DNA of 64,000 nt, taken from assembly GCF_900112045.1 (NCBI RefSeq), contig NZ_FOJW01000009.1, forward strand, positions 121,144 to 185,143, in the 5' to 3' direction. Under the pieces are notes generated by a model. It did not search any database, was not told where the DNA came from, and saw only the letters and a program-made list of their open reading frames with translations. Source of the DNA: Lentibacillus halodurans (GTDB lineage: Bacteria; Bacillota; Bacilli; Bacillales; Amphibacillaceae). This document shows, piece after piece, positions 9,991-19,366 of this stretch; within the stretch, counting starts at the first letter, position 1; each line of letters starts with the position of its first letter. The position numbers and the translations under genes are program-made.

Positions 9991-10144
9991 CTTGCAATCC
10001 TCCTTATGCATTAGCTTGCTTAATAAAGATAAATGACATTTACTGCTATTATCAAAGTATATGCTCATTAATAGTATTTCTGTTCAGATTAACAAAGTAT
10101 ACAAACAGTGTAACCGTCAAGTAGTTTTGAACACTTTTTGCTGA

Positions 10145-10912
10145 TTAATTTTGAACATTTTTCGATTGAAATACAGTTTGCCTGTGTTTAATACGGTGAC
10201 TGGAACCGTTTAAATGAATTACTTCAGCTCGGTGAAGGAGTCGGTCCAGAATGGCTGTTGTGATTCCCTGATCGCCCATTAATTCTCCCCAATCCTCAGG
10301 TCCTTTATTGGATGTTAGTATAATGGAACTTCGTTCATACAAATGATTAATTAAATGAAAAAACAGGTTTGCTTCATGTTGGTCCATTGCCATATACATC
10401 AGGTCGTCAATGATAACTAAGTCTGCGTCTCTAATACGTTTGAGACGTAATTGTGCTTTTCGGATATTCTCCTCAGTTTTTAAAAGAGACACCAGTTCCC
10501 CCATGGAAATGAAGGCTACACGTTGTCCATGTTGAATGGCTTCTAAACCGAGACCTATTGCCAGATGTGTTTTTCCTACCCCGGGCGGTCCAAGAAATAT
10601 TAAATTAAATACTTGGTCTAGCCAAGAGAGCTCCTGGAGCTGTTTGAGCTGCCGATTGTTTATCGATGGTTGCTCTCCTAAATCAAACTCATCAAGACTT
10701 TTCTCGTATGGAAACTTGGCCCATTTCAAATGTTTTTCAATCATCTTCTCCTCTCGACGTTTCTCTTCGTAAGTAAGAGGTTCATGTAATAATTCTTGGT
10801 ATGTCCAGGATTTTAGTTCTGCCTTTCTTAAGAAAGATGGAAGCTCCTTGGATGTTTCTGACATTCTTAACTGATGAAATTGAGCTTGTAGTTGCTCTAC
10901 CGATCCTCCCAT
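10145..10912 (-). CDS. istB: IS21-family helper ATPase IstB
   Basis: IstB is the AAA+ ATPase that guides target choice for IS21 transposase IstA. The 255-aa product has Walker A GPPGVGKTHLA, Walker B LVIIDDL, and the sensor segment SSIILTSNKG. ATG 10912 (minus strand) sits after GGGAGGTG; the frame extends to a GTG at 10921. It directly follows the istA remnant. The gene itself looks intact although its partner is broken. Confidence 0.85.
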   Translation of the reverse strand: MGGSVEQLQAQFHQLRMSETSKELPSFLRKAELKSWTYQELLHEPLTYEEKRREEKMIEKHLKWAKFPYEKSLDEFDLGEQPSINNRQLKQLQELSWLDQVFNLIFLGPPGVGKTHLAIGLGLEAIQHGQRVAFISMGELVSLLKTEENIRKAQLRLKRIRDADLVIIDDLMYMAMDQHEANLFFHLINHLYERSSIILTSNKGPEDWGELMGDQGITTAILDRLLHRAEVIHLNGSSHRIKHRQTVFQSKNVQN

Positions 10913-10913
10913 A

Positions 10914-11934
10914 TTACACACCTCCCAAGATTTTGATATAACTATCTATATCGCGGAGTGCAGCTTTTTGTTTCAATAGATCCGTAGGAATATTGGCGGT
11001 TGTAAGTTCATCCGTGAGAATTTGATCTTTAACTCCATTGATCCTGGAAAGGTGCTTTACGACATCGTGAAAGTCGTTCGCACTCCACAATTTTTCCTGA
11101 AGACAAGTATCCAATGCTTGCTGAATGAATGGTTCATAATCTTTAACTGCCTTCTGAAGAATCTGCAGCTGATCCCGTATATAGCGAGGGTACCGTTGAT
11201 ACAGTTCGTCGAGGAAAACCTGAATGTTTCCTTCATCTTGAAATGACTTTTTTATGGTATCCATGTAAGCAGCTATTCCTTTTGACTTGTCTCTAGAATG
11301 ATTAGTATTCTTAATAAGCTTCCCTTTCCCGGTGGAATTAGACAATTTCTTCTGTGATTCCTTCGTAATATTCAAAAGCATTTTCATGACATCGCAAAAC
11401 ATCCCTTGTCGTGAATGGAGTTTCTTGCCACTCCACATACTTATATCGAGAATGTGAAAGAACAAAGGCTATCGCATAAATTTTAATGAATTTCCCATCA
11501 GTGTTCTTTACTCTTAACTCTCCGAAATCAACCTGCATCTGTTTCCTTTCGGTAACTCCTATAAAGCTTCAAAGTGTCGTTTGTTTAAAGCCTTAGGGAT
11601 ATGATATTTCTCCCGCAGTTCCTTTATGTAAGTCCTCACAGTGCTCTCCCCAATTTCCCGGTATCCACATCGCTCCTCCAGCCAATCAGATATTTGGGAG
11701 GCTGAAAGGTCTGGGTGCTCTTTGAGCCAATCCAATATAGTTTCTTGATAATCATCCAATTTTCTCTTTCTAGTCTTTAACGTTTCTGCCCATTCCACAG
11801 CTGTTTCAAAATCCATTTCCAGATAAGCCTATACAGTGTTTTTCGATATCCCGCATTTTCGCGCTATTGCTGATATGTTAAAACCTTCTTTTTGTAACTG
11901 ATGTACTAAAACAATTACCTCCAACTTTTTCACT
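10914..11934 (-). pseudogene. istA: Broken IS21-family transposase IstA
   Basis: Reading from GTG 11934 with AAGGAG upstream, the N-terminal HTH (KKLEVIVLVHQLQKEGF...SAIARKCGISKNTV) runs into an in-frame TAG at 11829-11831, then continues as AYLEMD into the frame 11816-11559 (helix-turn-helix II). A second frame from 11538 carries MQVDFGE, holding the first catalytic Asp of the DDE core. The core is then cut short and a frame with only the C-terminal part (11345-10914) follows. The second Asp and the Glu are missing, so the protein is inactive. Confidence 0.8.
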
Positions 11935-12067
11935 TCTCCTTACTCCCTCCATCGGATTAACGTATTAAGTCTACATGATAAAGGGCCTTAGTGGTGAAAA
12001 AGTGTTCAATTCTATCAAGCAGAGATTGTTTATTCTAATCTAGCAGTTACAACAGTTTCACCATTAG

Positions 12068-12256
12068 ATGATTCACGGTTTGATGAACCAGCAGATTGAT
12101 GAAGGAACTCCACTTAAGGTTGTTCTGGGAGACATGGCTATACATGATTCGATCACATTAGACAGATTTTATATATTTGAAAGCTTCAAGGGATCTCAAG
12201 GGATCAGTAAATTGGTTTATCACTTTGTTCCAGAAAAGGGCGCGATTCTGAAGTAG
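12068..12256 (+). pseudogene. Unrecognised gene fragment next to the IS21 remnant
   Basis: A 62-codon frame (MIHGLMNQQ ... VPEKGAILK) without a clear ribosome binding site. Just upstream another frame is open (VTTVSPLDDSRFDEPAD), so this may be the tail of a gene interrupted by the insertion sequence and by an indel. No family recognised; it may also be chance. Confidence 0.25.
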
Positions 12257-12271
12257 TGAATTGCGCTCTTT
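12235..12271. repeat. Hairpin with GGGCGC/GCGCTC arms (dispersed-repeat copy)
   Basis: AAAGGGCGC (12235-12243) pairs with GCGCTCTTT (12263-12271) around an 19-base loop. It carries the GGGCGC core shared with the dispersed repeats elsewhere in the window and may act as a terminator for the preceding fragment. Confidence 0.45.
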
Positions 12272-12394
12272 ATTGATTTATAGGGCCATTATGTTGAATA
12301 AGAAGATTTTTAGCAATCGAGAAGAAGTCCTTTGTATTTATGTTTGATAAACTATCAAGTGTGTAGGTAAACAATAGCGAAAGGAGATATTTGC

Positions 12395-13171
12395 ATGAAT
12401 CAAAATTATAAAACCTCTGTTCTGCCAACGGTGGTCGACCGGACTACTTGGCAGGCCAAACTGGATGAGTTGCGGATCCGGGAGAAGGCACACACCCGAG
12501 AAGGTGACGCGATCGCAGCGGCCCGACGGCGGCTGCCGATGGTCGAGGTGGACTCGACCATCCCGCTGATCGGCCCGGATGGCCCGGTCACGCTACTGGA
12601 GACGTTCGAGGGCCGCCACCAGCTGGTCGCGTACTACCACATGTGGCACACCGGCAGGCCCGCCGCGGAGCAGTGCGAGGGCTGCACCTTCTCCACGACC
12701 CACATCAACGAGCTGTCCTATCTGAACTCGCGGGACGTGAGCTACGCGACTTTCTGTCAGGGGCCGTACGAGGAGAGCTCGCGGTATCGCGACTTCATGG
12801 GCTGGACGGTTCCCTGGTACTCGGTGCCCCAGGACGCCGTGGATCGGTTGATCGCAGACCGGCACTTCGGCATCCTGGTCAGTTATCTCCGGGACGGTGA
12901 CAAGGTCTACGAGACCTACTGGACCACCGGCCGCGGCAACGAACTGATGGCACCGTCGTACGGACTGCTGGACCTGACTGTCTACGGCCGGCAGGAGTTC
13001 TGGGAGGATTCGCCCGAGGGCTGGCCGCAGCATTGGGGCTCCAAAGGTGGTCAGTTTCGGCTGGACGGCCGCCCGACCGCCCAATGGTCTCGGCTTGAGG
13101 CCGGACACTCCGACGACCTTGGCACCAGGGCCACCGCCACCGATCGACACTACTGCCAAGACAAGCCGTGA
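12395..13171 (+). CDS. DUF899 family thioredoxin-like protein, GC-rich and probably transferred from an actinobacterium
   Basis: The 258-aa product matches the DUF899 family, predicted thioredoxin-fold proteins of unknown role, with the segments YHMWHTGRPAAEQCEGC (C and CxxC-like cluster), SYATFCQGPY and RYRDFMGW. A clear ribosome binding site (AAAGGAG) precedes ATG 12395. From about 12430 to 13165 base composition jumps to roughly two thirds G+C with codons ending in C or G, quite unlike the neighbours; the first ten or so codons and the upstream DNA are AT-rich. This indicates recent transfer from a high-GC donor, with the start fused to local AT-rich sequence. Confidence 0.8.
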   Translation: MNQNYKTSVLPTVVDRTTWQAKLDELRIREKAHTREGDAIAAARRRLPMVEVDSTIPLIGPDGPVTLLETFEGRHQLVAYYHMWHTGRPAAEQCEGCTFSTTHINELSYLNSRDVSYATFCQGPYEESSRYRDFMGWTVPWYSVPQDAVDRLIADRHFGILVSYLRDGDKVYETYWTTGRGNELMAPSYGLLDLTVYGRQEFWEDSPEGWPQHWGSKGGQFRLDGRPTAQWSRLEAGHSDDLGTRATATDRHYCQDKP

Positions 13172-13399
13172 CCTAGGGGTTCCTCCGGGAAAATAAAATA
13201 TAGCGTGATGAAAGCCCTCCAGATGGTTGTTTCAGGCACAATAAGCTATACAACACGATTGAATTCAAAAGCAACCTACTTAATTTTCCTTTATTCAATC
13301 ATCGGGCGCAAATCAGGAATAAGTATTAGCGCCAAATTGAATACGAAGGACCATTTAATGGAACAGTATTTTACAGATAGATATAGGGAGGGCGCTTTT

Positions 13400-13876
13400 G
13401 TGGCAAGTAAACCTAAAATTAAAATTGTTGATGATACGGAATTGCGACAAGAAATTGAGAAGAACACTGATCTTATTAGTCAAGTCAACCTAGCCAAATG
13501 GGCAATTAATGTTGCAAAACACGTGCTTCCGTATCTTGAAAAGGAATTTTCGGACAACGAAAAAATAGCAAATGGATTTAAATTTAACGAGTTATGGCAA
13601 AAAGGAGAAGCAACCGTTCATCAAGTTAGACAAGCGGGTTATAAAGTCCATGAAGCAGCCAGGGAATATAAAAGTGAAACGGCAAAAGCAGCTGCAAGAT
13701 CTGTTGGACAGGCTGTTGGTGTTGATCATATGAGAGGTCATGCAATGATGGCTACAGATTATGCAATTATTACAATTAATCTCGCTTTTAATAATGACAT
13801 GTATAAGATAACAAAAGAAAGAGAATGGCAATTGCAAGAACTGAATAAGTACGACAAAGGCGAAATCTCCAGATGA
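13400..13876 (+). CDS. Putative immunity-type protein (Imm5-like), function unknown
   Basis: The 158-aa product has a helical pattern with GEATVHQVRQAGYKVHEAAR, AAARSVGQAVGVDHMRGHAM and a C-terminal KEREWQLQEL, which I associate with the 'putative immunity protein' family of Firmicutes (possibly related to Imm5). No toxin gene is adjacent. GTG 13400 is chosen because GGGAGGG lies 9 bases upstream; the longer frame to 13205 runs through one copy of the dispersed GGGCGC repeat and is unlikely to be translated. Family assignment is from memory. Confidence 0.5.
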   Translation: MASKPKIKIVDDTELRQEIEKNTDLISQVNLAKWAINVAKHVLPYLEKEFSDNEKIANGFKFNELWQKGEATVHQVRQAGYKVHEAAREYKSETAKAAARSVGQAVGVDHMRGHAMMATDYAIITINLAFNNDMYKITKEREWQLQELNKYDKGEISR

Positions 13877-14391
13877 TTTCCCTGTTCCGGTATACCAGCT
13901 AATATCAGAAAAGACTGGCTGACCTCATAATACGAACTGGCGCAAGAATGGAATAAGTATAAATGTTAAAGGTAAATTGAGGCATAAAGTTAAAAAAAAG
14001 ATCTATTGTATATGGACTTAATCCAACTAAATGTCCTGGTATTTTCTTTCCCATAAATGTCCCCTCTTACAACTACTATCGAAAGAGGTTGTGAAAAGGG
14101 GGGCATGGAAAATAAATTTTTGATTTTTTCTTTAGGAACATTTCAAAAGATTCATGTTAGAAAGAGTTTATAGAAGAATTATGCTTGCATTAACAGGTAT
14201 TTATTAGTGTTCAACTAACGGGTAGTAGGTTTGAACAAGAATATTATAAAATATAATTAACAAATAGTGTTATATACAGAGTGGAAGTGGTTTTCTATAT
14301 CTAAAACATTTAAACTTGTTTTAGTAGTTGGGCTGTCTTACTTCGGCATATTTTGTGAAATTCTTATATTACTAATAAACGGAGGGGCATG
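13877..14391. other. Gene-free stretch between the immunity-type and GNAT genes
   Basis: No gene I can support. A repeat copy (GGCGCAAGAATGGAATAAGT) lies at 13939-13958. On the minus strand a 49-codon frame starts at 14053 behind GAGGGGAC but resembles nothing known. On the + strand a short hydrophobic frame (FKLVLVVGLSYFGIF) near 14300-14390 lacks a start codon. Both look like remnants. Confidence 0.4.
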
Positions 14392-14847
14392 ATGGATATT
14401 AAAATTGATAATTTAACTGGACCTGAAATCATTGAATTGATAAAGGAGCATCATTTAGATATGGCATTAAATTCTCCACCCGAAAGCATACACGCACTAA
14501 ATTTTGATCAATTGCGAAGACCGGAGATCACCTTCTGGAGTGTATGGGAAGGAAGTGAATTACTCGGTTGTGGTGCGCTTAAAGAGCTTAATAAGCAACA
14601 CGGTGAAATAAAGTCAATGCGAACTGCTACTAAACATCTAAGAAAAGGTGTTGCAAAACGAATGCTCGAGCACATAATTGAGGAAGGAAAAATACGCGGG
14701 TATTCTAGGTTGAGTTTAGAAACAGGCTCAATGAATGCTTTTGAACCTGCTAGAAGGTTATATGGCAGTTTTGGGTTTGAATATTGTCATCCATTTTCAG
14801 ATTACAAAAAAGACCCTAATAGTGTCTTTATGACGAAGGTATTATAA
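14392..14847 (+). CDS. GNAT-family N-acetyltransferase
   Basis: GNAT enzymes transfer acetyl from acetyl-CoA to amines; the substrate here cannot be told. The 151-aa product shows the fold's order: a central strand (LLGCGALKEL), the acetyl-CoA site after KSMRTATKHLRKGVAKRMLEH (the R/Q-x-x-G-x-G/A region, about residues 80-100) and the closing ARRLYGSFGFEYCHPF. GGAGGGG precedes two ATGs at 14389 and 14392; the second has the better spacing. A lone gene in the accessory patch. Confidence 0.8.
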   Translation: MDIKIDNLTGPEIIELIKEHHLDMALNSPPESIHALNFDQLRRPEITFWSVWEGSELLGCGALKELNKQHGEIKSMRTATKHLRKGVAKRMLEHIIEEGKIRGYSRLSLETGSMNAFEPARRLYGSFGFEYCHPFSDYKKDPNSVFMTKVL

Positions 14848-15095
14848 AGTCAATATCTTATTTTTTACTAAGGGTGCATTAGTGGAATAACGATCTTACG
14901 CAATTGGCCGCTTCTGTGGTAATGATCAACAACTTTACTTCCGCAAATCACAGTGCAATACTTCGTGATCATTGTGAAATTTTTTTGCTAAAGCCGCATT
15001 CAACGTAAGAATACGGCTTCACATCGTTAAAAGGGAAAAGACTTTATTTTCATCTTACATAAATGGCAAACTAGTTTTTTACGTGACACAACATA

Positions 15096-15320
15096 TTATG
15101 ATTTCCTCACAGACCTCAGCTCAGCAATGAATGCCTGTGTTTCAGATGCGCTAAGCTGTCCTTTTTGTTTCACCATATCATACATAAATTTGATGTCTTC
15201 GTACTTGTCAATATCATAGTCTTCCGCATCCATCAATTCGGGATTGACAACACTTAACTGTTCTGTCAGTTCGTCAAGCATAAATTTCAGGTTTTCCTGT
15301 GTCGGATTTTCCAGATTCAT
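15096..15320 (-). CDS. yfkK: DUF1128 family protein (UPF0435, YfkK-like)
   Basis: The 74-aa acidic helical protein (MNLENPTQENLKFMLDELTE ... SETQAFIAELRSVRK) matches B. subtilis YfkK in length and in the YDIDKYEDIKFMYDMV core. Function unknown. ATG 15320 on the minus strand has GGGGGTG upstream; the long frame reaching 15662 runs through repeat DNA and is not a gene. It lies convergent-divergent to smc, at the right edge of the accessory patch. Confidence 0.8.
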   Translation of the reverse strand: MNLENPTQENLKFMLDELTEQLSVVNPELMDAEDYDIDKYEDIKFMYDMVKQKGQLSASETQAFIAELRSVRKS

Positions 15321-15721
15321 ATGAACACCCCCTTGAAATAGTTCCATAAAAGCCCATAAAAGCTTATGTATTGGATTAAGTCTTCTTTTGTGCTTCTCTT
15401 TATGATAAAATAAATGCGTTAAAATGCCAACCGGGAAAGAATAAGTGTTCAAAAAGAAGATAACAATGATCTGCCGCCTACGTTCGCGACGTCCTCGAAA
15501 AAGGATAGCACTTTTTCTTCGTGCGATGTATCGTTGCCGGAGTTTTCCTTGTCCTGTCGTAACGCCGGCACTGGTACATCCTGTAGTCGAAAGTTCGAGG
15601 CGGTGTAGCTTTGCGTAGCGGGGCGGGCTTTCAAACGATGTGGTTACTTCCGCGTTGTCCACAGGATGTGGGCGGCTTTAGCAGAAGATCCTCCATCGAC
15701 GTGTCATTTTTACCGGATTTT
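15321..15721. repeat. Repeat-rich spacer before smc
   Basis: No gene. The segment 15551-15591 (GTCCTGTCGTAACGCCGGCA, continuing) is about 85% identical, by eye, to the reverse complement of 51793-51834 after rnhB. The surrounding 15480-15680 is richer in G+C than neighbouring spacers and contains further GACGTCCT-like pieces, consistent with a small non-coding repeat element. Confidence 0.6.
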
Positions 15722-15750
15722 TTGAACAACCTTCTTAATGTACATATTTT
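15722..15750 (+). promoter_or_regulatory. Probable sigma-A promoter of smc
   Basis: TTGAAC (15722-15727), a 17-bp spacer and TATTTT (15745-15750) lie 34 bp before the smc start. Because a terminator and 9 kb of foreign DNA separate smc from rnc here, smc-ftsY-ylxM-ffh should need a promoter of its own. Confidence 0.5.
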
Positions 15751-15783
15751 GGACAATCCCTGAAAGACACTAGGAGAATGTTT

Positions 15784-18700
15784 ATGTATTTGAAACGATT
15801 GGAAAGTGTGGGCTTTAAATCATTTGCTGAACGGATCAATGTTGATTTTGTTCCAGGTGTAACAGCTGTGGTTGGCCCGAATGGAAGCGGAAAAAGCAAT
15901 ATTACCGATGCGATTAGATGGGTGCTTGGTGAACAGTCTGCACGGTCATTGCGCGGTTCGAAAATGGAAGACGTCATTTTCCAGGGCAGTGACACGAGGC
16001 GGGCACTCAATGTTGCGGAGGTTACGCTGGTATTGGAGAACAATGACAAAGCATTGCCGCTTGACTATGAGGAAGTCAGTGTCACCAGACGTGTTTATCG
16101 CTCCGGTGAAAGTGAATTTTATATCAATAAACAATCCTGTCGCCTGAAAGACATTGTCGATCTTTTTATGGACTCGGGACTTGGGCGTGAAGCATTCTCG
16201 ATTATCAGTCAGGGAAAAGTCGAGGAGATACTCAGTTCCAAAGCGGATGAACGGCGCACTATTTTTGAAGAAGCTGCCGGTGTTTTAAAGTATAAGCAGC
16301 GCAAGAAGAAGGCCGAGTATAAATTAGCGGAAACACAAGAAAACTTAAATCGTGTGGAAGATATCATCCACGAAATTGAACAGCAAATCGAACCGCTTAA
16401 AGAGCAGGCGGAAACAGCACGCAAATATTTGGATAAAAAAGAACAATTAAAACAGCAGGAAATTTCTTTGCTTATTACTGAGATTGAACAGCTTCATGGC
16501 GAATGGCAGGCATTGCTGGATGAATTGGAAAAAGAAAAAACGGATGAATGGAATCAGAAAACAGCCATTCAAACAAAACAAGCCGAGCTGGAACAGGAAC
16601 GGCAGAAACTGCAGAAATTGGATGAAGAAATTGAACAGCTGCAGGCGAATCTGCTGTCAACCACACAAGAGCTTGAGCAATACGAAGGGAAAAAGCAAGT
16701 ATTCAATGAACGGACGAAACACTTTTCTGAGAACAAAGAAAAATTGGAAGGGCAGAAAAAAGAAACGGCAGAACGGATCGAGATGCTCGAATATGAACTC
16801 AGTCAGGAAAATGAAAAGCTCACATCACTGCAGAAAAGCCGCGATGAAACAAAAGAGCAAGTGAAGAGCCTGGAAACAAAGCTAACAACGGAGAAAGAAA
16901 ATATTGCCGAACAAATCGAGGAGCTGAAGTCAGATTATATTGAGTATTTGAATGAACAGGCCGCCAAACGGAATGAAAAGCAATCGATTCATCAGCAGCT
17001 TCAGCAAATTTCCGGCAAAAAGGAAAAGCAGGCGGAAAAATTTGAAGATCTGCTTGAGGAACGGAAAGAACTCAGCACCAAAACGGAAAAGCTGCAATCT
17101 GATTACGATCAGCAAGAAGAGATGTATCAAGCGAAGTCTCAGGCAGTACAACAGATGAAAGATGACCTGACAAATAAACGCAGTGCTTTTCAGGAAGCAC
17201 AGACAAAACTGTATCAGGGTTATCAGTATATTGAAAAGCTGAAGTCGAAAAAAGAAATGCTGGAAGATATGAAAGAAGATTTTCAAGGTTTTTTCTACGG
17301 GGTGAAAGCAGTTCTCAAAGCCCGGGAGGAAAAGAAACTTGACGGTATCCACGGAGCTGTAATTGAGCTAATTGATGTCCCGAAACAATATATTACCGCC
17401 ATCGAGACGGTATTGGGCGGTCAGGCACAGCATGTCGTGGTCAATGATGATCAGGCAGCACGTCAAGCGATTAGCTGGTTGAAAAAGACAAACAGCGGCA
17501 GAGCCACCTTTTTGCCGCTCAGTTCCATCCAGACAAGGTTTGTTCCGAATGATATGCTTGCGAAAGCGAAGAACCATTCCGGCTTTGTCGGTGTTGCCGG
17601 TGACCTTGTGTCGGCACCATCTGAATTTCAAAAAGCGGTTAGCCATTTAATGGGACACGTTCTTATTACCAAAACAATAAAAGATGCCAATGAAGTTGCA
17701 GGAATCCTCAAGCGAAAACACCGTGTGGTCACACTTGAGGGTGATGTGGTCAACCCAGGCGGCTCCATGTCCGGCGGGGCACAGAAAAAATCAAAGCAAT
17801 CGTTATTTACAAGGGAAAAAGATTTACAGGAAGTGACCGAAAAACTCGAGGATTTCCAGCAAAAAGCAAACGCCTTTGAACAGCAGGTTAAGGATCAAAA
17901 GCAGCAGATCAGCCAGCTTGAGCAGGGGATTGCGGCTGAAGAAGAAGAAATCAACAAGGAACAGGAAAAACTGCAGGAAATTCGCGCATCCTTCAAAGAA
18001 GCCGAAATGAAACTCACATCATTGAATGATAATCTTGCAATATACGATCAGGATAAACAGCAGTTTGATCAGGATAAAAGCGACCTGCAATCACGCGACG
18101 AACAACTGACAAAAGAACTCGATACCATTTCTGGGCAGCTGGAAACAACGCAGCAGCAAATCGATAAGCTGTCTGAGCAAGAGAAAACTTTCCAGGAGAA
18201 TCAGGATCAGCTGAAAAAAGAGTTCCAGAAGGCACAAGTTGCTTTGGCCGAACAGGAAGAACGCCTGAAGAACCAGCGTGAAAAGACAAATAGCTTACAG
18301 ACACAGTTAAGTGATTATCAGGAGCAATACGAGATTTATGCCAATGACCTGAACGAGCTGTTGGATATGCAGCATTCAGAAGACTCCGAAGAGGAAATTG
18401 AAGCCAATATTTCCGCAGCAAAAGAGCATAAAGATACGATTACAGCGAAAATTCAGGAAATGCGCGCCAATCGGTCCGAACGCACACAGTTCATGCAGGA
18501 TCAGGATCGTGAACTCAAGGAAGAAAACAAGAAACATCAGGCATTTAAGGAAGCGATACAGGAAAAAGAAGTCAAAACAAACCGTCTTGATGTCGAGCTG
18601 GAGAACCGCCTGTCCAAACTGCAGACTGATTACACCATGACATTTGAAAAGGCTAAACAAGACTATGATAAGACGGATAATATTGAAGAAACGCAACAAA

Positions 18701-19350
18701 TGGTGGAGCAAATCAAACAGGCCATCGACCAATTGGGCACGGTTAATCTCGGGGCAATCGACGAGTATGACCGTATTTCCGAGCGATATGATTTTCTGTC
18801 CGAGCAGCAAAACGACCTTGTCGAGGCAAAACAGACGTTGCATTCGGTTATTGCGGAAATGGATGAAGAAATGGAAAAACGCTTTGGCGACACGTTCGGA
18901 CAGATTAAAGAAGAATTTGCCGTTGTCTTCAAACAATTATTCGGAGGCGGCAAGGCTGAACTGAAACTGACCGATCCAAAAAATCTGCTTGATACCGGTG
19001 TGGAAATCATCGCTCAGCCCCCAGGCAAAAAACTGCAGCATCTTGGATTGCTATCAGGCGGTGAGCGGGCATTGACGGCGATAGCCTTGCTCTTTGCGAT
19101 ACTGCGCGTCCGTCCGGTGCCATTCTGTGTACTGGATGAGGTTGAAGCAGCCCTTGATGAAGCAAATGTTGTCCGGTTTGCCAAATATTTGAAAACATAC
19201 AGTGAAAATACACAATTTATTGTTATTACGCATCGCAAGGGAACGATGGAAGAGTCGGATGTCCTGTATGGTGTCACGATGCAGGAGTCCGGTGTGTCAC
19301 GTCTAGTTTCAGTCCGCCTGGAGGAAACCGAAGAGCTGATCAACGCGTAA
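15784..19350 (+). CDS. smc: Chromosome segregation/condensation ATPase SMC
   Basis: SMC with ScpA and ScpB loads at parS/ParB and organises the chromosome. The 1188-aa protein has the N-terminal Walker A GPNGSGKSN (about residues 32-40), two long coiled-coil arms, a hinge around residues 510-680 (GAVIELIDVPKQYITAIETV and GGSMSGG near its end), the ABC signature LLSGGERALTA near 1088 and Walker B FCVLDEVEAALDEA near 1114. ATG 15784 is preferred over 15778 as AGGAG (15772-15776) is then 7 bases away. The length is normal. Confidence 0.97.
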   Translation: MYLKRLESVGFKSFAERINVDFVPGVTAVVGPNGSGKSNITDAIRWVLGEQSARSLRGSKMEDVIFQGSDTRRALNVAEVTLVLENNDKALPLDYEEVSVTRRVYRSGESEFYINKQSCRLKDIVDLFMDSGLGREAFSIISQGKVEEILSSKADERRTIFEEAAGVLKYKQRKKKAEYKLAETQENLNRVEDIIHEIEQQIEPLKEQAETARKYLDKKEQLKQQEISLLITEIEQLHGEWQALLDELEKEKTDEWNQKTAIQTKQAELEQERQKLQKLDEEIEQLQANLLSTTQELEQYEGKKQVFNERTKHFSENKEKLEGQKKETAERIEMLEYELSQENEKLTSLQKSRDETKEQVKSLETKLTTEKENIAEQIEELKSDYIEYLNEQAAKRNEKQSIHQQLQQISGKKEKQAEKFEDLLEERKELSTKTEKLQSDYDQQEEMYQAKSQAVQQMKDDLTNKRSAFQEAQTKLYQGYQYIEKLKSKKEMLEDMKEDFQGFFYGVKAVLKAREEKKLDGIHGAVIELIDVPKQYITAIETVLGGQAQHVVVNDDQAARQAISWLKKTNSGRATFLPLSSIQTRFVPNDMLAKAKNHSGFVGVAGDLVSAPSEFQKAVSHLMGHVLITKTIKDANEVAGILKRKHRVVTLEGDVVNPGGSMSGGAQKKSKQSLFTREKDLQEVTEKLEDFQQKANAFEQQVKDQKQQISQLEQGIAAEEEEINKEQEKLQEIRASFKEAEMKLTSLNDNLAIYDQDKQQFDQDKSDLQSRDEQLTKELDTISGQLETTQQQIDKLSEQEKTFQENQDQLKKEFQKAQVALAEQEERLKNQREKTNSLQTQLSDYQEQYEIYANDLNELLDMQHSEDSEEEIEANISAAKEHKDTITAKIQEMRANRSERTQFMQDQDRELKEENKKHQAFKEAIQEKEVKTNRLDVELENRLSKLQTDYTMTFEKAKQDYDKTDNIEETQQMVEQIKQAIDQLGTVNLGAIDEYDRISERYDFLSEQQNDLVEAKQTLHSVIAEMDEEMEKRFGDTFGQIKEEFAVVFKQLFGGGKAELKLTDPKNLLDTGVEIIAQPPGKKLQHLGLLSGGERALTAIALLFAILRVRPVPFCVLDEVEAALDEANVVRFAKYLKTYSENTQFIVITHRKGTMEESDVLYGVTMQESGVSRLVSVRLEETEELINA

Positions 19351-19366
19351 GGAGGTATTCGTTTAT

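Larger units (their letters stand above)
10109..12020 (-). mobile_element. Degenerate IS21-family insertion sequence
   Basis: The unit contains an istA remnant followed by intact-looking istB, the IS21 layout. Related sequences lie at both ends in inverted orientation: TTTTGAACACTTTTT near 10125-10139 with a second copy (TTTTGAACATTTTT) at 10147-10160, and GAAAAAGTGTTCAATT near 11996-12011. Exact tips are uncertain. The istA gene has a nonsense codon, an internal deletion and a frame break, so the element cannot move by itself. Confidence 0.75.

Noticed and set aside
12593..13159. 188-codon minus-strand frame opposite the DUF899 gene
   Set aside because: It is an antisense shadow typical of GC-rich coding DNA; it has no family features, and the + strand gene is clearly coding.
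15096..15662. 188-codon minus-strand frame
   Set aside because: Only the last 74 codons match a protein family (DUF1128) and have a ribosome binding site; the rest runs through repeat DNA.
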